DNA from: VFKU01 sp964620045
Lineage (GTDB): Bacteria > Hydrogenedentota > Hydrogenedentia > Hydrogenedentales > GCA-2746185
Assembly (NCBI GenBank): GCA_964620045.1
Contig: CAZUJL010000008.1
Coordinates: 71,319-135,318 of the forward strand
Reading direction: 5' to 3'
DNA length: 64,000 nucleotides
Notes under the pieces: model-generated
Told to the model about the DNA's origin: nothing
Seen by the model: only the letters and a program-made list of their open reading frames with translations
Database searches by the model: none
In this document: positions 36,301 through 44,152 of the stretch, in pieces
Position numbering within the stretch: the first letter of the stretch is position 1
Layout: every line of letters begins with the position of its first letter
Translations under genes and position numbers: made by a program

Positions 36301-36403
36301 AGAACGCCCCCTGCGCGAAGGGATTGACCCGGTCGATCTGGCGGCGATGACGGCCGTGGTACAGTTGTTGATGAATTACGATGAATTTCAGGTGAAATCA
36401 TGA
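33311..36403 (+). CDS. Planctomycete-type cytochrome protein: PSCyt1 - PSCyt2 (DUF1549) - LamG - PSD1 (DUF1553)
   Basis: 1030 residues from the GTG at 33311, which gives a signal peptide ending GANA. PSCyt1: VDFNRDVRPILADHCFKCHG with the haem-binding C-x2-C-H at residues 38-42. PSCyt2/DUF1549: LRRISLDITGLPPTPKEI and a second C-x2-C-H (CARCHDHKYDP) at residue 321. A concanavalin-like LamG/LamG3 domain (DPFSISLWLKPGAGG to LDDLRVYTECLSAAEI) is inserted around residues 415-635. PSD1/DUF1553 follows: NPLTARVEVNRVWKHFFG and TPLQALVLLNDIQYVEAARV. The family is nearly always paired with DUF1501, as here by an ATGA overlap. It is thought to act on extracellular polysaccharides or glycans; the reaction is unproven. 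Confidence 0.94.
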   Translation: MLKFSLKIGLVLTGLVLSTGANAVDFNRDVRPILADHCFKCHGPDKQRSGLRFDDPAVPLEKKAIVPGDLAASIMIQRTTSDDPEFQMPPPDANLPLKPAEIEILKQWVAEGGKFARHWAFEPVPPREEPKVDDSAGWARNAIDAFVLQGLQTANLTPSPEASREHLLRRISLDITGLPPTPKEINAFLRDRSKDAFETKIDRLLASPAYGENMAVEWLDLARYADTFGYQDDKPNNVWPWRDWVVRAYNENLPYSEFVKWQMAGDLLPAPTQDQLIATAFNRLHRQTNEGGSINEEFLVEYAADRVQTFGTTVLGLTLDCARCHDHKYDPVTQRDYYSFFAFFNNIDESGMYSFFTDATPTPGAYIYADGQRAEHERLQQAVRDAEMKLSEAHAAAVARVQQEKPALGDVTLPDPVVRLSFESATDGKILNDVTKVPVNAGDVKLISEKMGMAAHFSGENSISVSEAAEFERTDPFSISLWLKPGAGGMEKMVVLHRSAASMDAASRGYELLLDQGHVVFSLIHFWPGNAIRVRTEQTVPTGEWTQVAVTYDGSSRAAGATVYINGVAAPVEVVRDGLSQTIRYERGAYSLTLGARFRDPGFKDGTLDDLRVYTECLSAAEIAQVARDAEPALNLTPDATEYFVRRGDDYRQALAAAHDARAAEAKFADALQEIMVMKDMAKAPAAHVLVRGAYDAPRDEVTPTTPASLLAFPDEYPRNRLGLAEWALRRDNPLTARVEVNRVWKHFFGRGLVTTLEDFGLQGRPPSNQPLLDYLAAWFMDNGWDVKALCKLIVTSATYRQDSTPEPGRVAGDPENVLLARGPRGRLSAEEVRDASLAASGLLVKTVGGPGVKPYQPGDLWADASNVTFEQDHGDALYRRSLYTYIKRTVPPPMMTTFDLANRETCIARREATATPLQALVLLNDIQYVEAARVLAEDVLVEHRRKSEKAIEDAFLRLISREPSNAERAVLMATLEEQRALFANAPEGAAAYVKAGERPLREGIDPVDLAAMTAVVQLLMNYDEFQVKS

Positions 36404-37842
36404 CGCACCAAAACTGCCTCTGCACCGGTGACGCACCCATCTCCGATCTCAGCCGCCGCGATTTCCTCGCGCGCTTCGGTCTGGGCCTCGGCGCCGTGGC
36501 GCTTGGTGAATTGGTGCATGCGGATGCGCCGGACGTTTTTGTGCCGGGGCCGCACTTCGCGCCAAAAGCGAAACGAATCATTTACCTTTTTCAAAGCGGC
36601 GGCCCGTCGCAACTCGACCTCTTCGACTACAAGCCCCTGCTGAACGAGCGCAACGGCGAGGAGTTGCCTGATTCCGTGCGCAAGCGCCAGCGGCTCACCG
36701 GCATGTCGGCCAATCAATCGACGCTGCCGCTGGCGGGCAGCCAGTTTAAGTTCGCGCAGCACGGCGCGAGCGGCGCGTGGGTGAGCGATGCGCTGCCATA
36801 CACGTCCAAGATTGCCGACGACCTCTGTTTCGTGAAGTCGCTCTACACCGAGGCGATCAACCACGACCCCGCAATTACGTTTTTCCAGACCGGCTCGCAG
36901 ATCGCGGGCCGTCCGTCCGTCGGCGCATGGCTGAGCTACGGCCTCGGCAGCGAGAACGCGGACTTGCCGGCCTTTGTCGTGATGCTGACCAAAGGCGAAG
37001 GCGGCCAGCCGCTGTACTCGCGCCTGTGGGGCAGCGGTTTCCTCCCGGCGAGTCACCAAGGCGTGCATTTCCGCTCAGGCACGGACCCGGTGTTGTATCT
37101 CGGCAATCCCGAAGGCGTAACGGGCGAGAGCCGCCGCGCGTTGTTGGCGCGGCTGAATGAGTTGCACGAACTAAACCGCGCCTCGCTGGGCGATGCCGCC
37201 GTGGAAAGCCGCATTGCGCAGTACGAGATGGCCTTCCGCATGCAGACTTCCGTGCCCGAAGTGACTGATCTCTCCGGCGAGCCCGATTCCATTTTCGAGG
37301 AGTACGGCCCGGATTCGCGCACGCCCGGCACCTACGCGGCGAACTGCATCCTCGCGCGGCGCCTGGCCGAGCGTGGTGTGCGTTTCATCCAGTTGTTCCA
37401 TCGCGGCTGGGATCAGCACGGCAGCCTGCCGACGGAACTGCGGCAGCAGTGTAAGGAAACCGACCAGGCGACGGCTGCACTCGTAACCGATCTAAAACGG
37501 CGTGGGCTGCTCGACGAAACCTTGGTGATCTGGGGCGGCGAGTTCGGGCGCACGAGTTATTCGCAGGGCGCGCTCACGCCCACCGACTATGGCCGCGATC
37601 ACCATCCGCGCTGTTTCACATCATGGATGGCGGGCGGCGGCGTGAAGGCGGGACTCAGCTATGGCGCGACCGACGACTTTGGCTACAACATCGTCGAGAA
37701 CGGCGTGCACGTCCACGATTTCCACGCGACCATGCTGCACCTGATGGGGATTGACCACGAGCGCCTGACGTATAAGTATCAGGGCCGCCGGTTCCGGCTG
37801 ACAGACGTGCACGGCCGTGTCGTAAAGGAAATGCTGGCCTGA
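36400..37842 (+). CDS. DUF1501 family Tat-exported protein
   Basis: 480 residues. The Tat signal SRRDFLARFGLGLGAVALG is preceded by a 17-residue N-region with two cysteines. The DUF1501 core has IYLFQSGGPSQLDLFDYKPL, INHDPAITFFQTGSQIAGRP, RGVRFIQLFHRGWDQHG and LVIWGGEFGRTSYSQ, which indicate an alkaline-phosphatase/sulfatase-like fold. Histidines and aspartates in DHHPRCFTSWMAGGGVKAG may bind metal. Function is undetermined, but the obligate partnership with the PSCyt/PSD1 protein is a hallmark of planctomycetes and relatives. The stop is 9 bp from that of the convergent gene on the other strand. Confidence 0.93.
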   Translation: MTHQNCLCTGDAPISDLSRRDFLARFGLGLGAVALGELVHADAPDVFVPGPHFAPKAKRIIYLFQSGGPSQLDLFDYKPLLNERNGEELPDSVRKRQRLTGMSANQSTLPLAGSQFKFAQHGASGAWVSDALPYTSKIADDLCFVKSLYTEAINHDPAITFFQTGSQIAGRPSVGAWLSYGLGSENADLPAFVVMLTKGEGGQPLYSRLWGSGFLPASHQGVHFRSGTDPVLYLGNPEGVTGESRRALLARLNELHELNRASLGDAAVESRIAQYEMAFRMQTSVPEVTDLSGEPDSIFEEYGPDSRTPGTYAANCILARRLAERGVRFIQLFHRGWDQHGSLPTELRQQCKETDQATAALVTDLKRRGLLDETLVIWGGEFGRTSYSQGALTPTDYGRDHHPRCFTSWMAGGGVKAGLSYGATDDFGYNIVENGVHVHDFHATMLHLMGIDHERLTYKYQGRRFRLTDVHGRVVKEMLA

Positions 37843-37851
37843 TTCGGCGGG

Positions 37852-38310
37852 CTAGATGCCGTCGCGCTCGAGGTCCGAGAGTTTTCCCCAAATGCTGCGA
37901 TGGCCGCGGCGGTCCGTGGGTGTTTCACTGTTCGTCTTCGGCGGATTGGGCGCGCTGTCTGCGATACCTAGGCGTGCTTTGAGCGACACGTTCTGTGCCT
38001 CGAGCAGCGTGATCATCGCGTCGCGTTTTTCCAGTTCCAGTGACAACTCAGCGATTTTGGTTCGCGACTGCGCGACTACGGTGAAAAACTCATCGATCGT
38101 GGCATTGAGCTCGGTCCAGAATGCCGGATCGGGCCCGCTTTGCGCTTCGGTTGGCGTGAATGCGTTGGGGCGGATTTCGATCCCGACACGCATCGCGCGA
38201 TCGGCGGGACGAAGTTCGGTGATGTTCGATTCGGGCTCAGCAGGACTACGCTGCTGCTCGACCCGGCGCTCCGGCAAGTTCACAGGCGACTGGACCCCCC
38301 ACGCATTCAA
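37852..38310 (-). CDS. Hypothetical coiled-coil protein
   Basis: 152 residues, not recognised. Residues about 70-120 (TIDEFFTVVAQSRTKIAELS, then LELEKRDAMITLLEAQNVSL) are a clear coiled coil. Both ends are polar and proline-containing (SAPNPPKTNSETPTDRRGHR). No signal peptide or membrane segment. A reading frame on the opposite strand has similar length but a low-complexity, Ser/Arg-biased composition, so the leftward one is preferred. It lies downstream of the DUF4097 operon, separated by a hairpin. The upstream end is ambiguous. Confidence 0.5.
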   Translation of the reverse strand: MNAWGVQSPVNLPERRVEQQRSPAEPESNITELRPADRAMRVGIEIRPNAFTPTEAQSGPDPAFWTELNATIDEFFTVVAQSRTKIAELSLELEKRDAMITLLEAQNVSLKARLGIADSAPNPPKTNSETPTDRRGHRSIWGKLSDLERDGI

Positions 38311-38401
38311 GTAAACGGCGTCACAACCGTAGTGTGCGTACTATCCACTGCCTGCGGGCGACCATAACAGAGGTGTTCCATCCTTGCAACAGGAATAGTT
38401 T

Positions 38402-38432
38402 ACCGCGCGCCGAGAAATGCTCGACGCGCGGT
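38402..38432 (-). terminator. Strong stem-loop downstream of the DUF4097 gene
   Basis: ACCGCGCG (38402-38409) pairs with CGCGCGGT (38425-38432), and inside it CGAG (38411-38414) pairs with CTCG (38420-38423) round the loop AAATG, with one mismatched base pair between. Total stem is 12 paired bases. It lies 87 bp past the end of the leftward five-gene operon, where a terminator is expected. No long T-run follows on either strand. Confidence 0.5.
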
Positions 38433-38518
38433 TACATTGTTGACGCCCTGACTAAATTCTGGACAGTTGCGGGGAAATCGGTACGATTTCAGCAAGTGTT
38501 TTGTATTGAATTTTCGGT

Positions 38519-39409
38519 TTAGCTCGCGGACTTTATGTGCGCGCTGCCGTTTACCGTGCGCAACTCGATAAGCGGGCCGCCCGCGCCGACAGTACCTTCG
38601 AGGCGCTTGCGTTTCTCCTCCTGCGTGCTCGCCAGCGGAAGCGAGCACGATGCGGACCCGTTTACGGTCCGCAGTTCGACATTGAACGACGCATTTTCCG
38701 GCACCGTGACGTTGACGCTGCCGTTGACGCTCTCCAGCGAGATCGGGCCGCTGATCGGCGCGTCCTTGCGCGTAACGACGGAGACCGAGCCGTTGGTCGT
38801 GTCGCCCTGAATTTCACCGGAAATATCATCGAGGTTGAGTTTGCCGTTGGTGCTGTGGGCGCGCACGGTGCCCGTGATGCTGGACAGGCGAACGCTTCCG
38901 TTTGTCGTTTCGACCGATGTGTTGCCTTCCACATCACTCATCTCCACGGTGCTGTTCACCGTGTCGATCGTCGGCGCCACGCGTCGCGGCGCCGTGATGC
39001 GATAGGTCACGTCGAATTCAACGCCCTGCACGTTCGGATAGTGGGTCGTGATTGTGCGGCTGGACGCATCGCCGCCAATTTCCACCTTCAACTCGTCAAA
39101 TACTTTCTGCGCCTGTTCGTCGGTGGCCGCTTCGTTCGCCTTCAGTCCCAAAAGGCGCAGCAGCCACGAGGCCCCACCGTTGTCCGTCCGCATGCGTTTC
39201 TCGGCCACGATATGAATCTCGTCCTTGTCCCACGTCTCGACGGTGATGCGGCCGTTGCGGTTGTCGAGTGTAAATTTCCCGCCCGCCGACAGGGGCAGGG
39301 TCTGGTCGATAGTCGCGGTGTATTCGTCCTTGGCGGGCGCGGCGAAGGCGGCGCCGGCGAAGACGACGGCGCCAAGGCACAGGGCAATGCTCACTCGTCG
39401 GGCGTACAT
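38519..39409 (-). CDS. DUF4097 family beta-helix-like exported protein
   Basis: 296 residues with a signal peptide (ALCLGAVVFAGAAFA). The mature protein has repeating strands that share an N-G-x-(V/I/L) pattern: DNRNGRITVETWDKDEI, VNSTVEMSDVEGNTSVETTN, TNGKLNLDDISGEIQGDTTN, SVNGSVNVTVPENASF, RTVNGSASCSL. This is the DUF4097/DUF4098 putative adhesin type, predicted to form a right-handed beta-helix. The gene is the last of a leftward operon after two ABC-2 permease/ATPase pairs, 12 bp downstream of a permease. DUF4097 proteins are often coupled with ABC exporters or anti-sigma modules. Function unknown. Confidence 0.85.
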   Translation of the reverse strand: MYARRVSIALCLGAVVFAGAAFAAPAKDEYTATIDQTLPLSAGGKFTLDNRNGRITVETWDKDEIHIVAEKRMRTDNGGASWLLRLLGLKANEAATDEQAQKVFDELKVEIGGDASSRTITTHYPNVQGVEFDVTYRITAPRRVAPTIDTVNSTVEMSDVEGNTSVETTNGSVRLSSITGTVRAHSTNGKLNLDDISGEIQGDTTNGSVSVVTRKDAPISGPISLESVNGSVNVTVPENASFNVELRTVNGSASCSLPLASTQEEKRKRLEGTVGAGGPLIELRTVNGSAHIKSAS

Positions 39410-39421
39410 GGGTGTGTCCTC

Positions 39422-40249
39422 CTAGTCGGTCACGGCCATGGGCGTTGTGTATTCCCGATGGCGCACAGTTAATCCGGCGAGCGCGAGGCACACGCCGGAG
39501 AACAGCAGCAGTACAAGCATTGCCATGGCGGGTTCCACGGTCACTTTGGAGACGAAAATTTCGTCCTTGGCCTGGTTGAAGAGTTGTTCCCACACATTGC
39601 CGCTCGGCGGCAACAGCGCGGTCACGTATTTTTCGATCGTCAGCAGGTCGGTAACGCCCGGCGCCAGAATCGCGATGCGCTGCCATCCGAAGAACAACAA
39701 CGCGCCGATGATCACCGGGTGCCGCAACAGCGCGCCCAGCAGGGTGCACAGGGCGCCATAGCCCAGCAGCGACATGATCGCCACGCCTTCGTAGCGCAGC
39801 AGGGTCACCGTGGTGATTGTGGCGGTCTCAGGAAGGCCATAGGGGATTACGGTCAGCCGCAGGGTGACGATGGCAACCGCGATGAGCGTCGCGCAGACGA
39901 CCAGATAGGCGAGGAACTTGCCCATGATCCACGCCGTGCGCGGGATGGGGCGCGTGAGCAAATAGGAGACGGTCTGCGATTCGACATCCTCGCCCACGAG
40001 CATCGCGGCAAAGAACAGCGCCAGCAGCGGTGTCACGCCAGAGACGTAGAAGGTCTCGATCATCAGCTCCATTACCATGTCGCGTGTAGGCAAATCGTCA
40101 CCGTGCGCATGCGGCACGAGCAGAATCAGCAAGGGGATGAGCGCCGGCAGGAGGATGAGTGCGAAGGCCGCGTGCGTCCGCCGCCGGCGCAGCGCGGCGG
40201 ACAATCCGTGCGCCAGTGCGGTCTGAACAGCGAGCAGATATGCGGCCAT
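39422..40249 (-). CDS. ABC-2 type transporter permease
   Basis: 275 residues with six predicted membrane segments: AAFALILLPALIPLLILLV, FYVSGVTPLLALFFAAMLVG, FLAYLVVCATLIAVAIVTL, VAIMSLLGYGALCTLLGALL, VIIGALLFFGW and AMLVLLLFSGVCLALAGL. The loop EDVESQTVSYLLTRPIPRTAW is characteristic of ABC-2/NosY-like permeases. It pairs with the ATPase gene that ends 10 bp upstream. The module probably exports or flips a substrate; with DUF4097 downstream a cell-envelope role is likely but unproven. Confidence 0.87.
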   Translation of the reverse strand: MAAYLLAVQTALAHGLSAALRRRRTHAAFALILLPALIPLLILLVPHAHGDDLPTRDMVMELMIETFYVSGVTPLLALFFAAMLVGEDVESQTVSYLLTRPIPRTAWIMGKFLAYLVVCATLIAVAIVTLRLTVIPYGLPETATITTVTLLRYEGVAIMSLLGYGALCTLLGALLRHPVIIGALLFFGWQRIAILAPGVTDLLTIEKYVTALLPPSGNVWEQLFNQAKDEIFVSKVTVEPAMAMLVLLLFSGVCLALAGLTVRHREYTTPMAVTD

Positions 40250-40259
40250 CGTCGGTCCT

Positions 40260-41189
40260 CTACTTCACCAGGTAATCGAACACGGACTGCAGGTTGTCGT
40301 CGGGGCAATGGATCGAATCGATCGCGATACCGCGCTCGACCACGAGCGCATTCAGCGCGGGATAGAACCGGCCCGGATCGCGTGTGCGGATGCAGAGCGT
40401 CGTGCCGGTGATGTCGACGCCCAGTGTGGCGGCGTCCTGCGCGAAATGCTGCGCGATATCGCGCGCGCCGCTGCTTACGATTTCGACGGCGTGCGGGTGC
40501 TCGTCGATGAGTTCGCGGATGTGGCGGATGGGCCCCTGCGCGAGGATGCTGCCGCCGTGCATCAGGATGACGGTGTCGGTCACGCGTTCGATTTCGTAGA
40601 GCACGTGGCTGGACACAATCACGGTGCGACCGGACGCGCCCAGGCGCTGAATCAGGCGGAACACGTCCTCGCGGCCCTCGGGATCGAGGCCCGACATCGG
40701 TTCGTCCAGGATCAGCAGCTCGGGATCGTGCGCGATGGCCTGCGCAATTCGGATGCGCTGGCGCATACCCTGGCTATAGCTGGAGAGCGGATCGTTTATG
40801 CGCTTCGTCATGCCGACCTGCTCGCACGCGACCCGCGCGGCTGCGTCCGCCGCTCGCGGCGTCAATCCGCTGTATCGGCAAAGCCAACGCACAAAGGCGA
40901 GTCCGCTCATGTTGTCGAAGAAGCGATCGAGTTCTGGGCAATACCCGACGCGTTTCAATACGCGCAGGTTGTTGCGCGGATCCTCGCCGAACACGCGCAC
41001 GCGGCCGCGGCTTGGGTTATACAGGCCGAGCACGAGGCGCAGCAGGGTGGTTTTGCCCGCGCCGTTTGGCCCGAGCAGTCCGGTGACGCCACGGCCAATC
41101 TGCACATCAAGCCGATTCACGGCGACCACTTCGCCGAACCATTTCGACGTTTCGTTCATCTCGATCACGAGGCTGCCGTTCAGGCTCAT
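40260..41189 (-). CDS. ABC-2 transporter ATP-binding protein
   Basis: 309 residues. The ATG at 41189 overlaps the stop of the upstream permease gene (ATGA), and a second ATG 10 codons in is possible. Walker A is GLLGPNGAGKTT, the signature is YSQGMRQRIRIAQA, Walker B ELLILDEPMSGLDPEG, the switch VIVSSHVLYEIE. The C-terminal 90 residues (HIRELIDEHPHAVEIVSSG onward) are the extra domain of exporter ATPases such as CcmA/DrrA-like proteins. It belongs with the permease on its downstream side, making the second ATPase/permease pair of the operon. Confidence 0.93.
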   Translation of the reverse strand: MSLNGSLVIEMNETSKWFGEVVAVNRLDVQIGRGVTGLLGPNGAGKTTLLRLVLGLYNPSRGRVRVFGEDPRNNLRVLKRVGYCPELDRFFDNMSGLAFVRWLCRYSGLTPRAADAAARVACEQVGMTKRINDPLSSYSQGMRQRIRIAQAIAHDPELLILDEPMSGLDPEGREDVFRLIQRLGASGRTVIVSSHVLYEIERVTDTVILMHGGSILAQGPIRHIRELIDEHPHAVEIVSSGARDIAQHFAQDAATLGVDITGTTLCIRTRDPGRFYPALNALVVERGIAIDSIHCPDDNLQSVFDYLVK

Positions 41190-42067
41190 CGGCCGGTCTC
41201 CGCGTGCCGGGCCTTCTGGCAGACGATGGCGAGCGCGATGCCGCAGACGGTGGCGATATACGCGGCAGACCATTTCCAATCCACGTCCACGGGATTGGGG
41301 AACCGGGTATCGGCGAAGAGCTTTTCGCCGATGTTGTTCAGCGTGACCGGATAGGCCAGCGCGAGGTAATTGGCTCTCTCCAGCAACTGCGCGACAAGGA
41401 GCGACGTGAAGATATTGACGAGCGTCAGCATGAACACGGCCACACCCGCGAACTTTCCGCTGTCGATCATCGACGAGCTGGCGAGAATGACGAGCGCGAA
41501 GGAACCCACCATCAGCACGGAGTAGAGGATCACGGGGATGGTGGTGTAGAGCGAGGTTTGGAGGGTGTCGATGGTCGGGTTGAACAGCGTATGCACGAGG
41601 ATCATCAAGAGCGCGGGGGCCGCCGTCAGCGACAGGCCGATCGTCATCAACGCCATGATTTTGCCCATCACATAGTCGCGCCAGTTGATCGGCTTTGAGA
41701 AGTAGACGTCGACCAGATTGTTCCGGAAATCGTTGCAGATAAGGCCGGACCCGGCGTAGACGAGTGTGAGGAAGATGAGCGGACTCTGGAAGCGAAGGAA
41801 GTCGAAGTAGACCCACGCGCCGAATTGCTCGAAAGCCAGCTCCGTGACCGCCGTTGAGAACGGCGCGCCAGGGTATTTCGAGGCAACGTCGATGATGTAG
41901 ATTTGGAGAATTCGCATCAGCAGATGGAAATTGCCGAACAGCACCAGGACGATGAACATACGCCGCGCGAGCAGCACGCGCAGTTCCTGCGACACGATGA
42001 CGGCCCAACGCCCGCGCCGCCGCAGCGTGCCCGCGTAGGTCCGGTATGACTGATCGTAGACGGGCAT
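41186..42067 (-). CDS. ABC-2 type transporter permease
   Basis: 293 residues with about six membrane segments (MFIVLVLFGNFHLLM, SPLIFLTLVYAGSGLI, MALMTIGLSLTAAPALLMI, TIPVILYSVLMVGSFALVI, FAGVAVFMLTLVNIFTSLLV, SAAYIATVCGIALAIV). The N-terminus MPVYDQSYRTYAGTLRRRGR is one seen in many ABC-2 permeases of planctomycetes and deltaproteobacteria. The loop DFRNNLVDVYFSKPINWRDY is the ABC-2 signature. It lies 2 bp downstream of the first ATPase and overlaps the second, so all are expressed as one transcript. Confidence 0.88.
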   Translation of the reverse strand: MPVYDQSYRTYAGTLRRRGRWAVIVSQELRVLLARRMFIVLVLFGNFHLLMRILQIYIIDVASKYPGAPFSTAVTELAFEQFGAWVYFDFLRFQSPLIFLTLVYAGSGLICNDFRNNLVDVYFSKPINWRDYVMGKIMALMTIGLSLTAAPALLMILVHTLFNPTIDTLQTSLYTTIPVILYSVLMVGSFALVILASSSMIDSGKFAGVAVFMLTLVNIFTSLLVAQLLERANYLALAYPVTLNNIGEKLFADTRFPNPVDVDWKWSAAYIATVCGIALAIVCQKARHAETGR

Positions 42068-42069
42068 GG

Positions 42070-43044
42070 TCAGTCGCGACCTCCACTGAGTACAGCGGGG
42101 ACAGGCGGCGGCGTGCTGGCGGCCGGTTTGCGGCCTATGGCTTCGAGGAAGGTGTCTTCGAGCGTGTGACGCACGGGTTTCAGGTGGCGCACGTGCGTGC
42201 CCTGGCCGAGCGCGAGCCGGAAGATTTCCGCGGCTGTGACATGGGCAGGCGCGGAGACCTTGAGCGTGCCGTCGAACGCCGGCTGAACCGTGCAGCCTGC
42301 GCTGGTAAGGGCCTCGGCGACTTGTGTGGCGTGATCATGCACGCGCACTTCGAGCCAGCCTTCGCGTTTTTCCGTGAGCGACGCGATCGGGCCTTCGCGC
42401 ACGACTTTTCCGTTGTTGACGATCACCAAATGATCGCAGACGCGTTGCACATCGGGCAGCAGGTGCGTGGAGAGCACGACGGCGATATCGCGTTTCCGCG
42501 CGAGCTCGGAAATGAGGTCGAGCATCTCGACGCGCCCGGCCGGGTCGAGGCCGTTCGTGGGTTCATCGAGCAGCAGCAGCTTGGGATCGTGGATGATCGC
42601 CTGCGCGAACTTCACGCGCTGGCACATCCCCTTGGAGTAGGTCTCCATCTTGCGGTAGCGCGCCTCGCCGACGCCGACGTAGTTCAGCACGGCGTGTGCG
42701 CGCTCCATCGCGTCGGGCCGCGTCATGCCGTGTAGGCGGCCGCAGTACACGAGGAAGGAGACGGCGCTGACTTTCGGGCTCATCAGGTCGCGCTCGGGCA
42801 TGTAGCCGAGGTGTTGGCGGATTTCGAGGGCGCGCTTGGGCATGTCCATCCCGAGGACGCGCACGTGGCCGGCGGCAGGGCGGAGGTAGCCCAGCAGCGT
42901 CTTCATCAGCGTGCTTTTGCCGGCGCCGTTGGGCCCGAGCAGGCCGATCGAGCGGCTGGGGAGCGACATGGAGATGTGATCGAGCGCGGGACGCTTGCCG
43001 TAGCGCACCGTGAGCCCGCCGACCTCGATAACGTTCATGGACAC
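42070..43044 (-). CDS. ABC-2 transporter ATP-binding protein
   Basis: 324 residues, first gene of the leftward five-gene operon. Walker A GLLGPNGAGKST, Q-loop LGYMPERDLMSPKVSA, signature YSKGMCQRVKFAQAI, Walker B LLLLDEPTNGLDPAG and switch VLSTHLLPDV. The C-terminal portion (KVVREGPIASLTEKREGWLE onward) is the accessory exporter domain, closing with a proline-rich tail. The operon contains two ATPases and two permeases; either two transporters or one heteromeric transporter is possible. Two in-frame ATGs (43044 and 43038) compete as starts. Confidence 0.93.
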   Translation of the reverse strand: MSMNVIEVGGLTVRYGKRPALDHISMSLPSRSIGLLGPNGAGKSTLMKTLLGYLRPAAGHVRVLGMDMPKRALEIRQHLGYMPERDLMSPKVSAVSFLVYCGRLHGMTRPDAMERAHAVLNYVGVGEARYRKMETYSKGMCQRVKFAQAIIHDPKLLLLDEPTNGLDPAGRVEMLDLISELARKRDIAVVLSTHLLPDVQRVCDHLVIVNNGKVVREGPIASLTEKREGWLEVRVHDHATQVAEALTSAGCTVQPAFDGTLKVSAPAHVTAAEIFRLALGQGTHVRHLKPVRHTLEDTFLEAIGRKPAASTPPPVPAVLSGGRD

Positions 43045-43125
43045 CTCAACCTCGTTCTTTGACGGACGACGCGGCCGAATGGTTGCGGTGAATTATAAGC
43101 AGTTTAGGGATAAGGGGTTGTGCGA

Positions 43126-43908
43126 TCACTTGCCTTCCAAGTGCTTGCGGAAAAACGCCACGGTCAGCGGCCAGGCCTCTTTTGTGGCGTCGAGGTTGGC
43201 CGGGTTGGCCTGTGCGCGGAGGAAGCCGTGGCCGGCGCCTTTGAAGAAGTGCGGATCGAGGCTGAGGCCGAGGCGATCCATTTCCTGTTTGGCCGGATCG
43301 ACGGTGACATTCACGCGGGCGTCGTTCTCGGCGAAGAGGCCGAGGACGGGTGCTTTGATCTGCGCGAGCGCGGCGTTGTCGGGCGCGCTGCCGTAGTAGA
43401 CGACGGCGGCGTCGAGCGCGGGCTGCGCGGTGGCGTAGAGCCAGCTTGAACTACCGCCCCAGCAGAAGCCGACCGAGCCGATCTTGCCGGTGGCGGCCGG
43501 GATGGTGAGGGCGTAGTCGCGCACGACGTTGAGGCGCTCGACGATCTGTTCTTTCGTGAGCGCGCGCACGGTGCTCATCGCGTTGCCTTCCATGCCGGTG
43601 ATCATGTCCGGCGCGAGCGCGATGAAACCTTCCTTGGCGAACTGATCGGCGACGGACTGCACCCACGGCGTCGCGCCGAAGATCTCATGGATGACGATGA
43701 TCACGGGCGCCTTGTCGGGCCGCTCCGGGAACACGACGAAGGTGTTCACCTCCCCGCCCGAGGGCAGCTTCAGTTTTACGAACTCCTGGTGGCGAGAGGA
43801 CGCCTTCAGCGCGTCCGGCGCATCCTCCTCGCCCGGCGGCAAAGCGGCGTCCTGAGCGAAAGCGAAGCTGGCAACAAACACGAGTGCAACGACGGCGATA
43901 GCGCGCAT
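43126..43908 (-). CDS. Exported dienelactone-hydrolase family protein
   Basis: 260 residues from ATG 43908, chosen for the GGAGGATT site 7 bp upstream; it gives a signal peptide ending FAFA. The fold is alpha/beta: VIVIHEIFGATPWVQSVADQ, GFIALAPDM, the nucleophile elbow VGFCWGGSSSW with cysteine as in dienelactone hydrolases, LGLFAENDARV with the acid, and GAGHGFLRAQ with the His. The mature N-terminus is acidic and Pro-rich. Cytoplasmic dienelactone hydrolase opens lactones in chloroaromatic degradation; an exported copy probably acts on another ester. A REP-like palindrome occurs upstream. Confidence 0.88.
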   Translation of the reverse strand: MRAIAVVALVFVASFAFAQDAALPPGEEDAPDALKASSRHQEFVKLKLPSGGEVNTFVVFPERPDKAPVIIVIHEIFGATPWVQSVADQFAKEGFIALAPDMITGMEGNAMSTVRALTKEQIVERLNVVRDYALTIPAATGKIGSVGFCWGGSSSWLYATAQPALDAAVVYYGSAPDNAALAQIKAPVLGLFAENDARVNVTVDPAKQEMDRLGLSLDPHFFKGAGHGFLRAQANPANLDATKEAWPLTVAFFRKHLEGK

Positions 43909-44011
43909 GGTGGAATCCTCCCGGAGCAATGAACAGGCAGCCCGGGGGCCAGTCTTCCACAGTGCGGGGCGCGAACTCCATCGCCTATATATCTGCGCGG
44001 ATTGTTGCATT

Positions 44012-44028
44012 GCCGGCTGGAAGCCGGC
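44012..44028. repeat. Single REP-like palindrome
   Basis: GCCGGCT-gga-AGCCGGC, followed by GCTACG. It has the size and composition of REP elements and sits in the 244-bp gap between the divergent dienelactone-hydrolase-like gene and the small membrane-protein genes, at the left edge of an AT-richer stretch. Confidence 0.5.
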
Positions 44029-44152
44029 GCTACGGCGTGGGTGCGGAACAAGGGTTATTTATTGATTTGATGGAATATATGGTTTTAGTCTCGAAGTACA
44101 CAATCAGTGAGGATGGAGCGTTGTGTGTAAGAAAGCCGATGGGGAAAAGTCT

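Noticed and set aside
37856..38314. A rightward 152-codon frame opposite the coiled-coil gene
   Set aside because: Ser/Arg-biased low-complexity sequence; the leftward frame gives a plausible coiled coil.
40260..42086. An apparent 608-codon fusion including an ABC ATPase
   Set aside because: Only the last 309 codons are the ATPase, starting at an ATGA overlap; the first half is an out-of-frame shadow of the permease gene.
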